Assembly (NCBI RefSeq): GCF_019710585.1
Contig: NZ_JAIFZQ010000004.1
Location: 124,001 to 188,000, forward strand
Length of the DNA stretch: 64,000 nucleotides
Direction: 5' to 3'
Source of the DNA: Arthrobacter sp. MAHUQ-56
GTDB taxonomy: Bacteria; Actinomycetota; Actinomycetes; Actinomycetales; Micrococcaceae
The notes beneath the pieces were generated by a model. It made no database searches, had not been told where the DNA came from, and saw only the letters and a list, made by a program, of their open reading frames with translations. Of the stretch, positions 17,378 through 27,380 are shown piece after piece. A program made the position numbers and the translations under genes. How positions within the stretch are numbered: position 1 is the stretch's first letter; each line of letters begins with the position of its first letter.

Positions 17378-18592
17378 TTATCGCGCCCTGGCTCCTGCCC
17401 GCCACACAGCGTACGTCAACGGCATCCCCGGGCGGTAAGCGAGATGGGTGGCAGAGGGCGCGTTCAGCAGGTGGAGATCGGCCCGGTGTCCCACGGCGAT
17501 GGACCCCACTGCGCGTTCACCGTCGGCGTCCCGGCCGGCCTCTTTATGGAGCGCGAGTGCGCCGCCGTAGGTCGCCGCCCGGACGGCCTCGTGCACGCTC
17601 AGGTTCATTTGCAGTACCGCGGTGGTGACGCAGAAGGCCATGGAGCTGGTGTAGGACGTTCCCGGGTTGCAGTTGGAGGCCAGCGCCACCTGCACGCCCG
17701 CGTCCAGCAGGGCACGGGCGGGTGCCAGCGGCTGGCGGATGGAGAGGTCGCAGGCGGGAAGGACTGTGGCCACGGTCCCCCGCTCCCCGGCTCCGGTTGC
17801 CGGATCCCACCCCGACCAGGATCCGGCCAGGGCTTTGACATCCTGCGCGGCAAGGTAGTTGACGTGGTCAACGCTCGCGGCGCCCAGCTCCACGGCCAAC
17901 TGCACGCCGGCGCCCTCCCCGAGCTGGTTGCCGTGCACCCGCAGGCCCAGCCCGGCGTCCCGGCACGCGAGGAGCACCCGACGGGACTGCTCGGCGGTGA
18001 AGGCGCCTTCCTCGCAGAAGACGTCGGCCCACTGGACGTATGGGCGGACGGCGGCGAGCATGGGTCCGCACACCAGGTCGGTGTAGTCATCGGCGTCCTG
18101 CCCGGCGGGAACCAGGTGGGCGCCGAGGAAGGTGACCTGGTCTGCAACCGTGGAGCCGATGCGGGCGCTCCGGGCCTCATGGTCCACGTCCAGGCCGTAG
18201 CCGGTTTTGGTTTCCAGATAGGTCGTACCCTGCGAGACAGCCTCGGCCACCCTGCCCAACGCCAACCGCGTGAGGTCGAAATCCGCCGTCGCCCGGGTGG
18301 CGTTCATGGTCACCGCGATACCGCCGGCCGAATAGGACTCCCCTGCCATCCGCGCCTCGAACTCCGCCGTCCGGTCACCGGCGAAAAGCAGATGGGTATG
18401 GGAGTCCACCCAACCGGGGAGCATGGCCCTCCCCCCGGCGTCGACGGCGTCATCCGCGGCGGGTGCGTCGGCTGCGGCACCGATCCACGAGATGCGTTCC
18501 CCTTCGATCACCACCGCTGCATCCTTCAGGACCCGATGCTCCAGGTCCTGCGTCATCAGCTCAGCGATATTCGTGATCAGGGTGCTCATGGA
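17378..18592 (-). CDS. hutI: imidazolonepropionase
   Basis: 404 residues from the ATG at 18592 (a TTG four codons upstream is also possible). Hydrolyses 4-imidazolone-5-propanoate to N-formimino-L-glutamate, the third step of histidine breakdown; cytosolic amidohydrolase with one metal. Metal and substrate residues appear in LPGWVDSHTHLLFAGDR, TYLETKTGYGLD, LRVHGNQLGEG, ASVDHVNYL and LASNCNPGTSYTSSM. No other hut gene (hutH, hutU, hutG) is in the window, which is unusual. The start lies within 10 nt of the stop of the upstream FAD oxidoreductase, so it belongs to the tdh-kbl transcription unit. Confidence 0.92.
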   Translation of the reverse strand, partial: SMSTLITNIAELMTQDLEHRVLKDAAVVIEGERISWIGAAADAPAADDAVDAGGRAMLPGWVDSHTHLLFAGDRTAEFEARMAGESYSAGGIAVTMNATRATADFDLTRLALGRVAEAVSQGTTYLETKTGYGLDVDHEARSARIGSTVADQVTFLGAHLVPAGQDADDYTDLVCGPMLAAVRPYVQWADVFCEEGAFTAEQSRRVLLACRDAGLGLRVHGNQLGEGAGVQLAVELGAASVDHVNYLAAQDVKALAGSWSGWDPATGAGERGTVATVLPACDLSIRQPLAPARALLDAGVQVALASNCNPGTSYTSSMAFCVTTAVLQMNLSVHEAVRAATYGGALALHKEAGRDADGERAVGSIAVGHRADLHLLNAPSATHLAYRPGMPLTYAVWRAGARAR

Positions 18593-18600
18593 ACCATTCT

Positions 18601-19746
18601 TCAACGCCGGATCGACCAGCGGGTGGCGGCCAGGGCCTGCGCTGTCCGGGATTCCGGACCCGCGGAGTCCGGACCAGCCATGACCGGCCCGGCGGAACCC
18701 GGGCCGCCTGAGGCTCCCTGGGCGGCCAGGATCTGCTCCGCGGCAAGCTCGGCGATGGCCGAGGACGTCTGGAACCCGTAACCGCCCTGCCCCGCGAGCC
18801 AGTAGAAGCCGGGGGCCTCGGCGTCGAACCCTGCCACCGGCACGCCGTCCGCAGCCTCCGTGCGCAAGCCGGTCCAGGCGCGGCGGATCCCGGTGATCCC
18901 CAGGCGCGTCACCGAATTCAGCCGTTCCACCAAACGCTCAACATCCCCCGGCCGGGGCCGGGCATCCTCCGGGCCGCTGGGTTCGGTTTCCGACGGTGAA
19001 ATCAGCACGTCCGGTCCCTCGGGGCGGAAGTAGAAGGAGTTGTCCGCCGCGGCCACCATCGGACTGGACAGCGGGAGGGAATGCCCGACGGCGGCAATCG
19101 CCGCAGTGCGCCGGTACGGCTGCAGTCCCAGCTTCTCCACGCCGCTGAGCACCGCGAGTTCGTCCGCCCAGGCACCGGCGGCGTTAACCAGGACACCCGC
19201 CTCGAAACCCTCAGCACCCGCCCCCACCTGCCACCCGGAACCCAGCCGCTTCGCTGAGTGGACCCGGGCCCCGGTGATGATGTCCGCGCCGGCGGAGGCC
19301 GCCCGCTCCCGGTGGTCCTCCAGCAGCAAGGGCGCGTTACAGCCGAACGAGCCGGTGTCCAGCCCCGCCGCCTCGAAGGTGCCCGGCAGCAGCGCCGGGC
19401 ACAACTCGACCGCCCGCTCCACGGTGATCGGCTGCATGTGGCCGCTGGCCTCCGCTGCTACATCTGCCGCTGAGCCGACGAGCATGAAGCTGCGCGGCAC
19501 CAGGACAGGCCCGGGCAGCTCCTTGTCCCGGGCGGCGATCAGTTCAAGCGTCCGCATGGTGAGTTCCTGCACCACCGGCGGCCCGTAGCTGGGAATCAGC
19601 TGGCGGGCAGAACGGGAAGACGTGTGGTACGCCAGCTCCTGTTCAGCCTCCACCAACGCAACGCTGCAGCGGCCGGCAAGGGCGGACGCCAGGGACAGGC
19701 CGGCAATGCCGCCGCCCACAATCAGGACATCGTAATGAGCTGCCAT
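18601..19746 (-). CDS. FAD-dependent oxidoreductase of the DAO (glycine/D-amino acid oxidase) family
   Basis: 381 residues from the ATG at 19746, chosen because the FAD-binding strand (YDVLIVGGGIAGLSLASALAG) begins three residues later; CAGGA lies 8 nt upstream. Further landmarks are the SSRSARQLIPSYGPP loop, VLVNAAGAWADELA (second dinucleotide contact) and the C-terminal WTGLRTEAADGVPVAGFD and FYWLAGQGGYGFQTSSAIAEL. This is the pattern of glycine oxidase, sarcosine oxidase and D-amino acid dehydrogenase. The gene follows kbl after 55 nt and precedes hutI. Since Tdh and Kbl yield glycine, glycine or a related amino acid is a reasonable but unproven substrate. The last 35 residues are a Gly/Pro/Ala-rich tail. 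Confidence 0.85.
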   Translation of the reverse strand: MAAHYDVLIVGGGIAGLSLASALAGRCSVALVEAEQELAYHTSSRSARQLIPSYGPPVVQELTMRTLELIAARDKELPGPVLVPRSFMLVGSAADVAAEASGHMQPITVERAVELCPALLPGTFEAAGLDTGSFGCNAPLLLEDHRERAASAGADIITGARVHSAKRLGSGWQVGAGAEGFEAGVLVNAAGAWADELAVLSGVEKLGLQPYRRTAAIAAVGHSLPLSSPMVAAADNSFYFRPEGPDVLISPSETEPSGPEDARPRPGDVERLVERLNSVTRLGITGIRRAWTGLRTEAADGVPVAGFDAEAPGFYWLAGQGGYGFQTSSAIAELAAEQILAAQGASGGPGSAGPVMAGPDSAGPESRTAQALAATRWSIRR

Positions 19747-19801
19747 CGGTCCATCCTGACAGAGTTTCGGCCTGCTGGAACCTGTCTCCTGAAAAGCCCT
19801 C

Positions 19802-20998
19802 TCAGCCTTCCATATCGGCACGGCTGGCGACGAAGGCACCCACGCACGCTTCGACGTCGTCCGCTGAATGCGCGGCCGAAAGCTGCACCCGGATCCGCGC
19901 GGCACCCCGCGGAACCACCGGGAAGCTGAAGGCCGTGACGAAGACGCCGTGCTGCAGCATCCGGTCGGCGATCCTGGCGGCCACGACGGCGTCGCCGAAC
20001 ATGACGGGAACAATGGCGTGCTCGCCGGGCAGGAGGTCGAAGCCCTCCTCCGTCATCCGGCGGCGGAACAGCGCCGCGTTCTCGAAGAGCCGGCTCCGCA
20101 GGTAGGCCGAGTTCTCCACCAGGTCCAGCGCCTTGAGGGTTGCGGCGACGATGGCGGGGGCCACCGAGTTCGAGAAGAGGTACGGCCGCGCCTTCTGCCG
20201 GAGCATGGCGACAATCTCGCTGCGGCCGGACACATACCCGCCGGACGCACCGCCCAGGGCTTTGCCGAAGGTTCCGGTGTAGATGTCCACCCGGTCCGAC
20301 ACGCCGGCGTGTTCCGGAGTACCCGCACCGGTGGCACCCATGAAGCCCACGGCGTGGGAGTCGTCCACCATCACCAGTGCCCCGTACTTCTCGGCGAGGT
20401 CGCAGATGGCTTCCAGCGGGGCCAGGAAGCCGTCCATGGAAAACACACCGTCGGTGACGATGATCTTCCGGCGCGCGTCCTGCGCTTCCTGCAGGCGCGC
20501 CTCCAGCTCTGCCATGTCCTGGTTGGCGTACCGGTACCGGCGGGCCTTGCACAGGCGGATGCCGTCGATGATGGACGCATGGTTGAGGGCGTCGGAAATG
20601 ACGGCGTCTTCCGCGCCGAACAGGGACTCGAAGACGCCGCCGTTGGCGTCGAAGCAGCTGGAGAACAGGATGGTGTCCTCGGTGCCCAGGAACTTCGACA
20701 CCCTCGCTTCCAGTTCCAGGTGCAGGTCCTGCGTGCCACAGATGAACCGGACACTGGCCATGCCGAAGCCGCGCTCATCCAGGGCGGCCTTGGCGGCGCT
20801 GATCATGTCCGGATGGTCCGCCAGGCCCAGGTAGTTGTTGGCGCAGAAGTTCAGCACGTCAGCGCCCGGGGACCCGATCCGGCCAGCTGTGATGTGGCTG
20901 GACTGCGGCGAGGTAATAGTGCGTTCGGTCTTGTAGAGCCCCGCGGTGCGGATGTCGTCCAGCTCTTCGCGCAGCTGGTCCTTGAGGGAGGTGTACAT
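19802..20998 (-). CDS. kbl: 2-amino-3-ketobutyrate CoA ligase (glycine C-acetyltransferase)
   Basis: 398 residues. PLP enzyme of the alpha-oxoamine synthase family that splits 2-amino-3-ketobutyrate with CoA into glycine and acetyl-CoA. Landmarks are [14 protein letters not shown] near the N-terminus, [20 protein letters not shown], the [13 protein letters not shown] block, and the PLP lysine in [16 protein letters not shown]. The ATG has AAGGA 7 nt upstream. tdh ends 9 nt before it, so the two consecutive steps of threonine breakdown are translated from one message. Confidence 0.96.
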   Translation of the reverse strand: MYTSLKDQLREELDDIRTAGLYKTERTITSPQSSHITAGRIGSPGADVLNFCANNYLGLADHPDMISAAKAALDERGFGMASVRFICGTQDLHLELEARVSKFLGTEDTILFSSCFDANGGVFESLFGAEDAVISDALNHASIIDGIRLCKARRYRYANQDMAELEARLQEAQDARRKIIVTDGVFSMDGFLAPLEAICDLAEKYGALVMVDDSHAVGFMGATGAGTPEHAGVSDRVDIYTGTFGKALGGASGGYVSGRSEIVAMLRQKARPYLFSNSVAPAIVAATLKALDLVENSAYLRSRLFENAALFRRRMTEEGFDLLPGEHAIVPVMFGDAVVAARIADRMLQHGVFVTAFSFPVVPRGAARIRVQLSAAHSADDVEACVGAFVASRADMEG

Positions 20999-21007
20999 GG
21001 TGGTTCC

Positions 21008-22054
21008 TTACAGTCGGGTCCAGTCGAGGACAACTTTGCAGCCTCCGCCGCTGCGGGCGATATCGAAGCCCTTCTCCCACTCCGTGGCCGGAAGGGTGTC
21101 GGTGACCACGGCGGAGATTCCGGCGTGCAGCACGGGGTTGGAGGAGAGCATGGCGCTCATGGCGTACCAGGTTTCGTACATTTCCCGGCCGTAGATGCCC
21201 TTGAGCGTGAGCATGTGCGTGACCACCTTGCCCCAGTCGATGGTGATCTCCTGGCTGGGCAGCCCGAGCATGGCGATCCGCCCGCCGTGGTTCATGTTGT
21301 CGATCATTTCAGGCAGGGCCGTGGGGTGGCCGGACATTTCCATTCCGACGTCGAAGCCCTCCCGCATGCCAAGCTCACGCTGGGCGTCGCGCACCCGGGT
21401 AGTGGAGACATCGATGGCCAGGTCGGCGCCAAGCTGCCGCGCCAGTTCCAGGCGGGGCCGGGAGACATCCGTGATGGCGATCTTGCGCGCGCCTGCGTGC
21501 CGGGCCACCGCGATGGCCATCAGGCCGATGGGACCCGCGCCGGTGATCAGCACGTCCTCGCCGACAAGCGGAAAGCTCAGGGCTGTGTGGGTAGCATTGC
21601 CGAAAGGATCGAAGATCGCGCCAAGCTCGGGTGTGACGGAAGGGTCGTGGTGGACCCAGACATTGGTTTCGGGGATTACCACGTACTCGGCGAAGGCGCC
21701 GTCGCGCTGGACTCCGACGCTGACAGTGTGGATGCACATCTGCCGGCGGCCCGCGCGGCAGTTCCGGCAGATGCCGCAGACGATGTGGCCTTCGCCGGAG
21801 ACCCTGTCGCCCACCTTGACGTCGCGGACCTCCCAGCCGACTTCCACCACTTCGCCGTAGAACTCATGCCCTGCGATGAGGGGAGCTTCGATCATTCCCT
21901 GCGCCCAGGAGTCCCAGGACTGGATGTGCAGGTCCGTGCCGCAGATGCCGGTGGTCATCACGCGGATCTTGACGTCCGCCGGGCCGGCCTCGGGCTCGGG
22001 CCGATCCACCATCTCGAAGCCGGCCTGCGGGCCGGGCTTGTACAGGGCCTTCAT
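21008..22054 (-). CDS. tdh: L-threonine 3-dehydrogenase
   Basis: 348 residues. NAD+-dependent, zinc-containing MDR enzyme that oxidises threonine to 2-amino-3-ketobutyrate, the substrate of Kbl. The catalytic zinc ligands are in [12 protein letters not shown] and [13 protein letters not shown]. The structural zinc site is [15 protein letters not shown], and the NAD site is [21 protein letters not shown] with AAGGA 7 nt upstream. It is the first gene of the tdh-kbl-FAD-hutI run and diverges from a LysR gene across 141 bp. Confidence 0.96.
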   Translation of the reverse strand: MKALYKPGPQAGFEMVDRPEPEAGPADVKIRVMTTGICGTDLHIQSWDSWAQGMIEAPLIAGHEFYGEVVEVGWEVRDVKVGDRVSGEGHIVCGICRNCRAGRRQMCIHTVSVGVQRDGAFAEYVVIPETNVWVHHDPSVTPELGAIFDPFGNATHTALSFPLVGEDVLITGAGPIGLMAIAVARHAGARKIAITDVSRPRLELARQLGADLAIDVSTTRVRDAQRELGMREGFDVGMEMSGHPTALPEMIDNMNHGGRIAMLGLPSQEITIDWGKVVTHMLTLKGIYGREMYETWYAMSAMLSSNPVLHAGISAVVTDTLPATEWEKGFDIARSGGGCKVVLDWTRL

Positions 22055-22195
22055 TGGCTTCCTTACTTCTTGTGCTGCGCTTTTTCTGCTTCGGCAGGGA
22101 TGTTGTCCTCCTCATTAGAGCCCCACGAATCCGTTAGCACAACAGGAATCTTCTCAATCAACGATGTAGAAATTACTTACGCATAGACTGGGGTA

Positions 22196-23107
22196 ATGGA
22201 GATTCACCAGCTCGAAATCCTGCGGGAACTGGGTGCGCTGGGCAGCGTGAAGGCCGTGGCCGATACCCTCATGGTCACGCCATCGGCGGTCTCGCAGCAA
22301 CTGGCCCACCTGCAGCGCACCGTCGAGGTGCCGCTGACGCGCAAGGAGGGCCGGAACCTGGTCCTCACGGAGGCCGGCCAGGTGCTTGCGGACGCCGGCG
22401 CCGCCGTCGTCAGCGCCATGGCCGAGGCCCGCAGCGCATTGGGCACCTATCACGGGTCGCAGGCGGGGAGGGTGACGGTCAGCGGCTTCCACAGCGCGGG
22501 GCAGGCCCTGTTCGCGCCGCTGGCACGGATGCTGGACCGGCCCGGGCACCCGCGGATCGAACTGTCCGACGAGGACGTTGCCCAGCAGGACTTCCCCGCC
22601 CTGACGGCCCGGTATGACCTGGTGCTGGCCCACCGCATGGACCACAGCCCGCGCTGGCCCGCCGAACGCGTGGCCGTGATCCCCCTGGCGCACGAACCGC
22701 TGGACGTGGCTCTGCCCGCGGCGCACCAGCTGGCCGGCAAGGACACCGTAACGGCGGACGACGTCGGCGGCGAGGCGTGGGTGACCAGCCACCCCGGCTA
22801 CTCCCCCGCCGATGTCCTGGCCGCCATCGCAGCCGTCTCCAGCAGGGAGCCGAACATAGTCCACCGGATCAACGACTACTCCACCGTCGCGGCCCTCGTG
22901 GCCACGGGCGGCGTGGTGGGCCTGCTGCCCCGGTACACCGCGGGGCCCGTCCTCAACCCGGACATCGTTTTGCGGCCGTTGGAAGGCATCAGCACCCGCC
23001 GCCGGATCGACCTGCTGGCCAGGCCTGAGAACCTGAAGCGGAGGTCCGTCGTCATGGTCTGTGAGGCGTTGGAGGACATCATGGCCGGGCTCGTCGACCA
23101 AGGCTGA
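22196..23107 (+). CDS. LysR-family transcriptional regulator, divergent to tdh
   Basis: 303 residues. N-terminal helix-turn-helix MEIHQLEILRELGALGSVKAVADTLMVTPSAVSQQLAHLQ, then a LysR effector domain with the usual EAGQVLADAGAAVV linker. It diverges from tdh-kbl and most likely regulates it, by analogy to other LysR gene pairs; the effector is unknown. The 141-bp shared region is AT-rich near this gene, but I could not assign a clear T-N11-A site. A hairpin 10 nt beyond the stop can end the transcript. Confidence 0.9.
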   Translation: MEIHQLEILRELGALGSVKAVADTLMVTPSAVSQQLAHLQRTVEVPLTRKEGRNLVLTEAGQVLADAGAAVVSAMAEARSALGTYHGSQAGRVTVSGFHSAGQALFAPLARMLDRPGHPRIELSDEDVAQQDFPALTARYDLVLAHRMDHSPRWPAERVAVIPLAHEPLDVALPAAHQLAGKDTVTADDVGGEAWVTSHPGYSPADVLAAIAAVSSREPNIVHRINDYSTVAALVATGGVVGLLPRYTAGPVLNPDIVLRPLEGISTRRRIDLLARPENLKRRSVVMVCEALEDIMAGLVDQG

Positions 23108-23116
23108 CCCAACCGA

Positions 23117-23164
23117 GTAGCGCCAGGTGTCGTTGTGGACGTTCACAACGACACTTGCCGCTAC
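23117..23164. terminator. bidirectional hairpin between convergent genes
   Basis: Arms 23117-23137 and 23144-23164 pair over 21 nt with two mismatches around a 6-nt loop (GACGTT). It separates the LysR gene and the convergent DUF5666-like gene. The inner GTCGTT/AACGAC pair is shared with the hairpin at 23858-23923, on the other side of the same gene. Confidence 0.75.
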
Positions 23165-23740
23165 CTACTTGTTGTGGCCCTTGCCGAGGCCGTGTCCGTG
23201 TCCACGGCCCAGCCCAAGGCCCGGGCCGCCGCCGGAGCCCTTGACGATCCTCTTGGCCGTAGCCTTATCGCCGTCCTTGGCGCCAGCAACGCGCACGGTG
23301 TCCCCTGCGGCGATGTCGGCGATGGTTCCTTCCGTGGGCCTAAGCCGCCGGCCGTCGTCGGCGGTTGGAACCTGGAGGACTTTGGTGTCGCCGTTGACGG
23401 TGTACGTCTGGGAATATCCGTCCTCGCTCTTGACGGTGATGGCCGTGTCGCTGACGGATTCCACGGTGCCGCGCTGTTCCAGGACGGTCTGAAAGGTGCC
23501 GTCGGGGTTCTTCACCACGCCTTCGCCATGCAGGGGCTGCGGCCGCTGCGCCTTACGTTCCTGTTTGTCCTGCTGGCCCGGCGCAGTGTCCCTTCCCGGT
23601 GGGGACTGTGACGGCGACGGCGATGGAGGCGGTGTTCCGGTGGCGGACCAGGCCAGTGCAGCCCCCGTCCCGGTCAGGGCCAGGGCCACCGCCCCGGCCA
23701 GCACCGCCTTGCGCATCCCCAAAGGTTCCCTGGCCGCCAT
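23165..23740 (-). CDS. exported DUF5666-like protein
   Basis: 191 residues from the ATG at 23740, which has GGGAGG 7 nt upstream; an ATG 24 nt later would also keep the signal. N-terminal membrane helix or signal peptide (about 8-28, MRKAVLAGAVALALTGTGAALAW) without a clear lipobox. A Pro/Ser linker follows, then one beta-rich domain (about 85-160) with GTVESVSDTAITVKSEDGYSQTYTVNGDTKV, the pattern of DUF5666. It ends in a Gly/His-rich tail (GLGRGHGHGLGKGHNK) that could bind metal. Function unknown. It sits between two related palindromes, apparently as a single-gene unit. Confidence 0.78.
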   Translation of the reverse strand: MAAREPLGMRKAVLAGAVALALTGTGAALAWSATGTPPPSPSPSQSPPGRDTAPGQQDKQERKAQRPQPLHGEGVVKNPDGTFQTVLEQRGTVESVSDTAITVKSEDGYSQTYTVNGDTKVLQVPTADDGRRLRPTEGTIADIAAGDTVRVAGAKDGDKATAKRIVKGSGGGPGLGLGRGHGHGLGKGHNK

Positions 23741-23857
23741 CGCTGTTCCTCCCGCCCAATACCGGGGCACCAAAGCCCGGGTGAGCTCCAGTGTAGGTCC
23801 GGCGGGGCACGCCCAGCCACGGGTACTTTTGGGCAGCCGAAGCCGAGTACCTTAAAG

Positions 23858-23923
23858 CCCAACTGGGTCGCAGTTGAGGTCGTTATGAGGGTTCAAAACG
23901 ACATCTGCTGCGACCCAGTTGGG
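23858..23923. terminator. long hairpin downstream of gatB
   Basis: 16-bp perfect outer stem (CCCAACTGGGTCGCAG with its complement, 23858-23873 and 23908-23923), a short bulge, then the inner pair GTCGTT/AACGAC. It lies 9 nt after the gatB stop and before the start region of the DUF5666-like gene, fitting termination of the gatCAB message. Confidence 0.75.
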
Positions 23924-23931
23924 TGGGGTTG

Positions 23932-25440
23932 CTAGACGGTGACGCCGAGCTTCTCCAGGATCAGTTCGCGCACCCTGCCGGCGTCGGCCTGGCCGCGGGT
24001 GGCCTTCATGACCCCGCCCACGATCGCGCCGATGGCCTGGACCTTGCCGCCGCGGATCTTGTCCGCCACGTCGGGCTGGGCGGCGAGTGCCGCGTCGATG
24101 GCTTCCAGGAGGGGCCCGTCATCGGACACGACGGCGAGGCCGCGCTTTTCGACGATCTCCTCCGGAGTGCCTTCACCGGCGAGCACGCCGTCCAGCACCT
24201 GGGACGCCATCTTGTTGTTGATCTTGCCGGCTTCCACCATGCCGGCCAGTTCCACGATGGTGGCCGGCTGCACGCCGAGCTGGCCGGGGTCCACGTCGGC
24301 GGCCTTGGCACGGCCCACGATCTCGCCCATCCACCACTTGCGCGCTACTGAAGCTGAGGCGCCGGCAGCGATGGTTTCCTCGATCTCGTCCAGGACGCCG
24401 GCATTGACCACGTCGCGGAATTCCAGGTCGGAGTAGCCCCAGTCGGCCTTCAGTCGCTTGCGGCGCTCCGCCGGCGGCTCGGGCAGGGCGGCGCGGAGTT
24501 CCTCCACCCATTCGCGCGACGGCACCACGGGAACCAGGTCAGGTTCCGGGAAGTAGCGGTAGTCGTCGGCGTCGGACTTGGCACGGCCGGAGGTGGTGGT
24601 ACGGGTGTCCTCGTGCCAGTGGCGGGTTTCCTGGACCACGGGCTCCCCTGCTTCCAGGACGGCGGCGTGGCGCTGGATCTCGTAGCGGACGGCGTGTTCA
24701 ACGGCGCGCAGGGAGTTCACGTTCTTCGTCTCCGAGCGGATGCCAAAGCGTTCACGGCCGTGCGGGCGGAGCGAGACGTTGGCGTCGCAGCGGACGTTGC
24801 CGCGTTCCATCTTTGCGTCGGACACACCGAGGTTCTTCACGATCTCGCGGACGGCAGCCACGTACGCCTTGGCCAGTTCCGGAGCCCGGGAACCGGCGCC
24901 CTCGATGGGCTTGGTGACGATTTCCACCAGCGGCACACCGGCACGGTTGTAGTCCACCAGCGAGAAGTCGGCGCCCTGGATCCGGCCGGTGGCGCCACCC
25001 ATGTGGGTCAGCTTGCCGGCGTCCTCCTCCATGTGGGCGCGCTCGATCTCCACCCGGAAGACGGTACCGTCGGACAGTTCGATATCCAGGTACCCGTCGT
25101 ACGCGATGGGTTCGTCGTACTGGGACGTCTGGAAGTTCTTGGGGGTGTCCGGGTAGAAGTAGTTCTTCCGGGCAAAGCGGCAGGACTCGGCGATCTTGCA
25201 GTTCAGCGCCAGGCCGATCTTGATCGAGGACTCGATCGCGGCCTTGTTCACCACCGGCAGGACGCCCGGCATGCCGAGGTCCACCTCGTTGACGTTGGTG
25301 TTGGGCTCGTCGCCGAACACGTTGGGCGCGGAGGAGAACATCTTGGTCTTGGTGTTGAGCTCCACGTGGACCTCGAACCCCAGGACGGGATCGTACTTCT
25401 CCATGGCCTCTTCGAAGCTCAGGATGTGGTCAGTGCTCAT
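23932..25440 (-). CDS. gatB: Asp-tRNA(Asn)/Glu-tRNA(Gln) amidotransferase subunit B
   Basis: 502 residues from the ATG at 25440, which overlaps the gatA stop by one base (TAATG); the in-frame reading beyond it lies inside gatA. GatB binds the mischarged tRNA and activates it with ATP before ammonia from GatA is added. The kinase-like core starts GFEVHVELNTKTKMFSS and includes CNKIAE-type and ARKNYFYPDTPKNFQTSQYD segments, metal-binding residues and MERGNVRCDANVSLR. The tail after about residue 400 (VNAGVLDEIEETIAAGASASVARKWW) is the YqeY-like tRNA-binding domain. Third gene of gatC-gatA-gatB. Confidence 0.97.
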   Translation of the reverse strand: MSTDHILSFEEAMEKYDPVLGFEVHVELNTKTKMFSSAPNVFGDEPNTNVNEVDLGMPGVLPVVNKAAIESSIKIGLALNCKIAESCRFARKNYFYPDTPKNFQTSQYDEPIAYDGYLDIELSDGTVFRVEIERAHMEEDAGKLTHMGGATGRIQGADFSLVDYNRAGVPLVEIVTKPIEGAGSRAPELAKAYVAAVREIVKNLGVSDAKMERGNVRCDANVSLRPHGRERFGIRSETKNVNSLRAVEHAVRYEIQRHAAVLEAGEPVVQETRHWHEDTRTTTSGRAKSDADDYRYFPEPDLVPVVPSREWVEELRAALPEPPAERRKRLKADWGYSDLEFRDVVNAGVLDEIEETIAAGASASVARKWWMGEIVGRAKAADVDPGQLGVQPATIVELAGMVEAGKINNKMASQVLDGVLAGEGTPEEIVEKRGLAVVSDDGPLLEAIDAALAAQPDVADKIRGGKVQAIGAIVGGVMKATRGQADAGRVRELILEKLGVTV

Positions 25441-27023
25441 TATTTTGCCTCCTGGGTTTCGAGGGGCGCCGAAGCGGCAAGGTCGGGGGCCTGGGCCAGC
25501 AGCGGCCCGCCCCACTTGGCCTCAAGCAGCGATTCAAGGACGGCGCCCACGCGGTACAGGCGGGCGTCTTCCCGGGCCGGGGCGAGCAGCTGGATGCCGA
25601 CGGGCAACCCGTCCTCGTCCGCCAGCCCGCCGGGCAGGGACAGGCCGGGTACGCCGGCCAGGTTCGCGGGAATGGTCGCGACGTCGTTGAGGTACATCGC
25701 CAGGGGGTCGTCCAGCTTCTCGCCGAGCCGGAAAGCCGTGGTGGGGGCGGTCGGCGAGATCAGCACGTCGGCCACCGTGAACGCGGCGTCGAAGTCGCGC
25801 TGGACCAGGGTGCGCACCTTCTGGGCGGAGCCGTAGTAGGCGTCGTAGTAGCCGGCGGACAGGGCGTACGTGCCCAGGATGATGCGGCGCTTGACCTCGT
25901 CACCGAAGCCGGCGGCGCGGGTGGCACCCATGACGCGTTCAATCGTCATGGGCCCGTCCTCGGGGAGGACGCGCAGTCCGTACCGGACGCCGTCGAACTT
26001 GGCGAGGTTGGAGGACGCCTCGGACGGCATGATCAGGTAGTAGGCGCCCAGGGCGTACTGGAAGTTGGGGCAGGAAACCTCGACGATTTCCGCGCCGGCT
26101 TCCTTGAGCAGCTCCAGGGCGTCGTTGAACCGGTTTTCGACGCCGGCCTGGTAGCCCTCGCCGTGCAGTTCCTTGATGATGCCGATCCGCAGGCCCTCGA
26201 CGTTGCCGGTCCTGGCGGCGGCCACGAGGTCGGCCAGTGGTTCGGGCAGGGAAGTGGAGTCGCGGGGATCATGCCCGCCGATGACCTGGTGCAGCAGTGC
26301 GGAGTCCAGCACGGTCCGGGTGACCGGGCCGATCTGGTCCAGCGAGGACGCCATGGCGATCGCGCCGTAGCGGGAGATGCTGCCGTAGGTGGGCTTGACG
26401 CCCACGGTCCCGGTGACCGCGCCCGGCTGGCGGATGGATCCGCCGGTGTCCGTGCCCAGGGCCAGGGGTGCCTCGAAAGCGGCAACAGCAGCGGCCGAGC
26501 CGCCGCCGGAGCCGCCGGGGATCCGGTCCAGGTCCCACGGGTTGCGGGTGGGGCCGTAGGCGGAGTGCTCGGTGGAGGAGCCCATGGCGAACTCGTCCAG
26601 GTTGGTCTTGCCGAGGATGGGCATCTTCGCCGCGCGCAGGCGCTCCACGACCGTCGCGTCGTAGGGGCTGTGCCAGCCCTCGAGGATCTTGGAGCCGGCC
26701 GTGGTGGGCTGTCCGATGGTGACAATGAGGTCCTTGACGGCGATGGGGACACCGGCCAGGACATGGAGGGCTTCGGCCTCGGCACCCCCGGCAGCGCGGA
26801 TGGCGTCCACTTCGGCAGCAACGGCGAGCGCTTCCTCGGCGTTAACGTGCAGGAACGCGTTAACGCCGCGCTCACCGCCATCCACCTGGGCGATCCGGTC
26901 AAGGTAGGCCTGGGTGGCCTGGACGGAGGTGACCTCGCCGGCGGCAAGCTTCTCGGCCAGCTGCGCGGCGGACAGGCGGATCAGTTCGTCGGCCCTAAGG
27001 CCCGTGGGGTTCTGTTCAGTCAT
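25440..27023 (-). CDS. gatA: Asp-tRNA(Asn)/Glu-tRNA(Gln) amidotransferase subunit A
   Basis: 527 residues. Amidase-signature enzyme that releases ammonia from glutamine for the transamidation. The Ser-cisSer-Lys triad is visible: Lys in [12 protein letters not shown], and the two Ser in [32 protein letters not shown]. The C-terminal [16 protein letters not shown] and [26 protein letters not shown] are typical of GatA, not of other amidases. gatC ends 2 nt upstream and gatB overlaps its stop, so the three subunits are translationally linked. Confidence 0.97.
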   Translation of the reverse strand: MTEQNPTGLRADELIRLSAAQLAEKLAAGEVTSVQATQAYLDRIAQVDGGERGVNAFLHVNAEEALAVAAEVDAIRAAGGAEAEALHVLAGVPIAVKDLIVTIGQPTTAGSKILEGWHSPYDATVVERLRAAKMPILGKTNLDEFAMGSSTEHSAYGPTRNPWDLDRIPGGSGGGSAAAVAAFEAPLALGTDTGGSIRQPGAVTGTVGVKPTYGSISRYGAIAMASSLDQIGPVTRTVLDSALLHQVIGGHDPRDSTSLPEPLADLVAAARTGNVEGLRIGIIKELHGEGYQAGVENRFNDALELLKEAGAEIVEVSCPNFQYALGAYYLIMPSEASSNLAKFDGVRYGLRVLPEDGPMTIERVMGATRAAGFGDEVKRRIILGTYALSAGYYDAYYGSAQKVRTLVQRDFDAAFTVADVLISPTAPTTAFRLGEKLDDPLAMYLNDVATIPANLAGVPGLSLPGGLADEDGLPVGIQLLAPAREDARLYRVGAVLESLLEAKWGGPLLAQAPDLAASAPLETQEAK

Positions 27024-27025
27024 GG

Positions 27026-27322
27026 TTATGCCTCATCCAGGATTGCCGGGACCTTGAATCGGTTGTCATCGGAATCCGGCGCGCCGGAGAGTGCCTGTTC
27101 CGCCGTGAAGGTGTGTCCCACCACGTCCTCGCGGAAGACGTTGCTGAGCGGGATGGGGTGGGAGGTGGCCGGGACGTCGTCCCCGGCGGCCTCGCTGACG
27201 GACTTGACCGAATCGACGATGACGGCGAGTTCGCCGGCCATCCTGTCCAGCTCTTCGGCACTCATCTCGATGTGGGCGAGCCGCGCGAGATGCGCCACGT
27301 CGTCCCGGTTGATCGCAGCCAT
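27026..27322 (-). CDS. gatC: Asp-tRNA(Asn)/Glu-tRNA(Gln) amidotransferase subunit C
   Basis: 98 residues from the ATG at 27322, with GGGGAG 5 nt upstream. GatC wraps around GatA and GatB and stabilises the complex. [21 protein letters not shown] is the usual N-terminal helix, followed by the linker with [20 protein letters not shown] and the C-terminal [10 protein letters not shown]. It opens the gatCAB operon, so the promoter should lie in 27323-27380. Confidence 0.95.
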   Translation of the reverse strand: MAAINRDDVAHLARLAHIEMSAEELDRMAGELAVIVDSVKSVSEAAGDDVPATSHPIPLSNVFREDVVGHTFTAEQALSGAPDSDDNRFKVPAILDEA

Positions 27323-27380
27323 GGATCTCCCCTGCAAAGTTCGAATTGTTTTCCGATCCAGTCTAGTGGGGAAACGCAGA

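Noticed and set aside
19868..22186. A 772-codon + strand frame opposite kbl and tdh
   Set aside because: Composition is that of a GC shadow, and both minus-strand genes have full family motifs.
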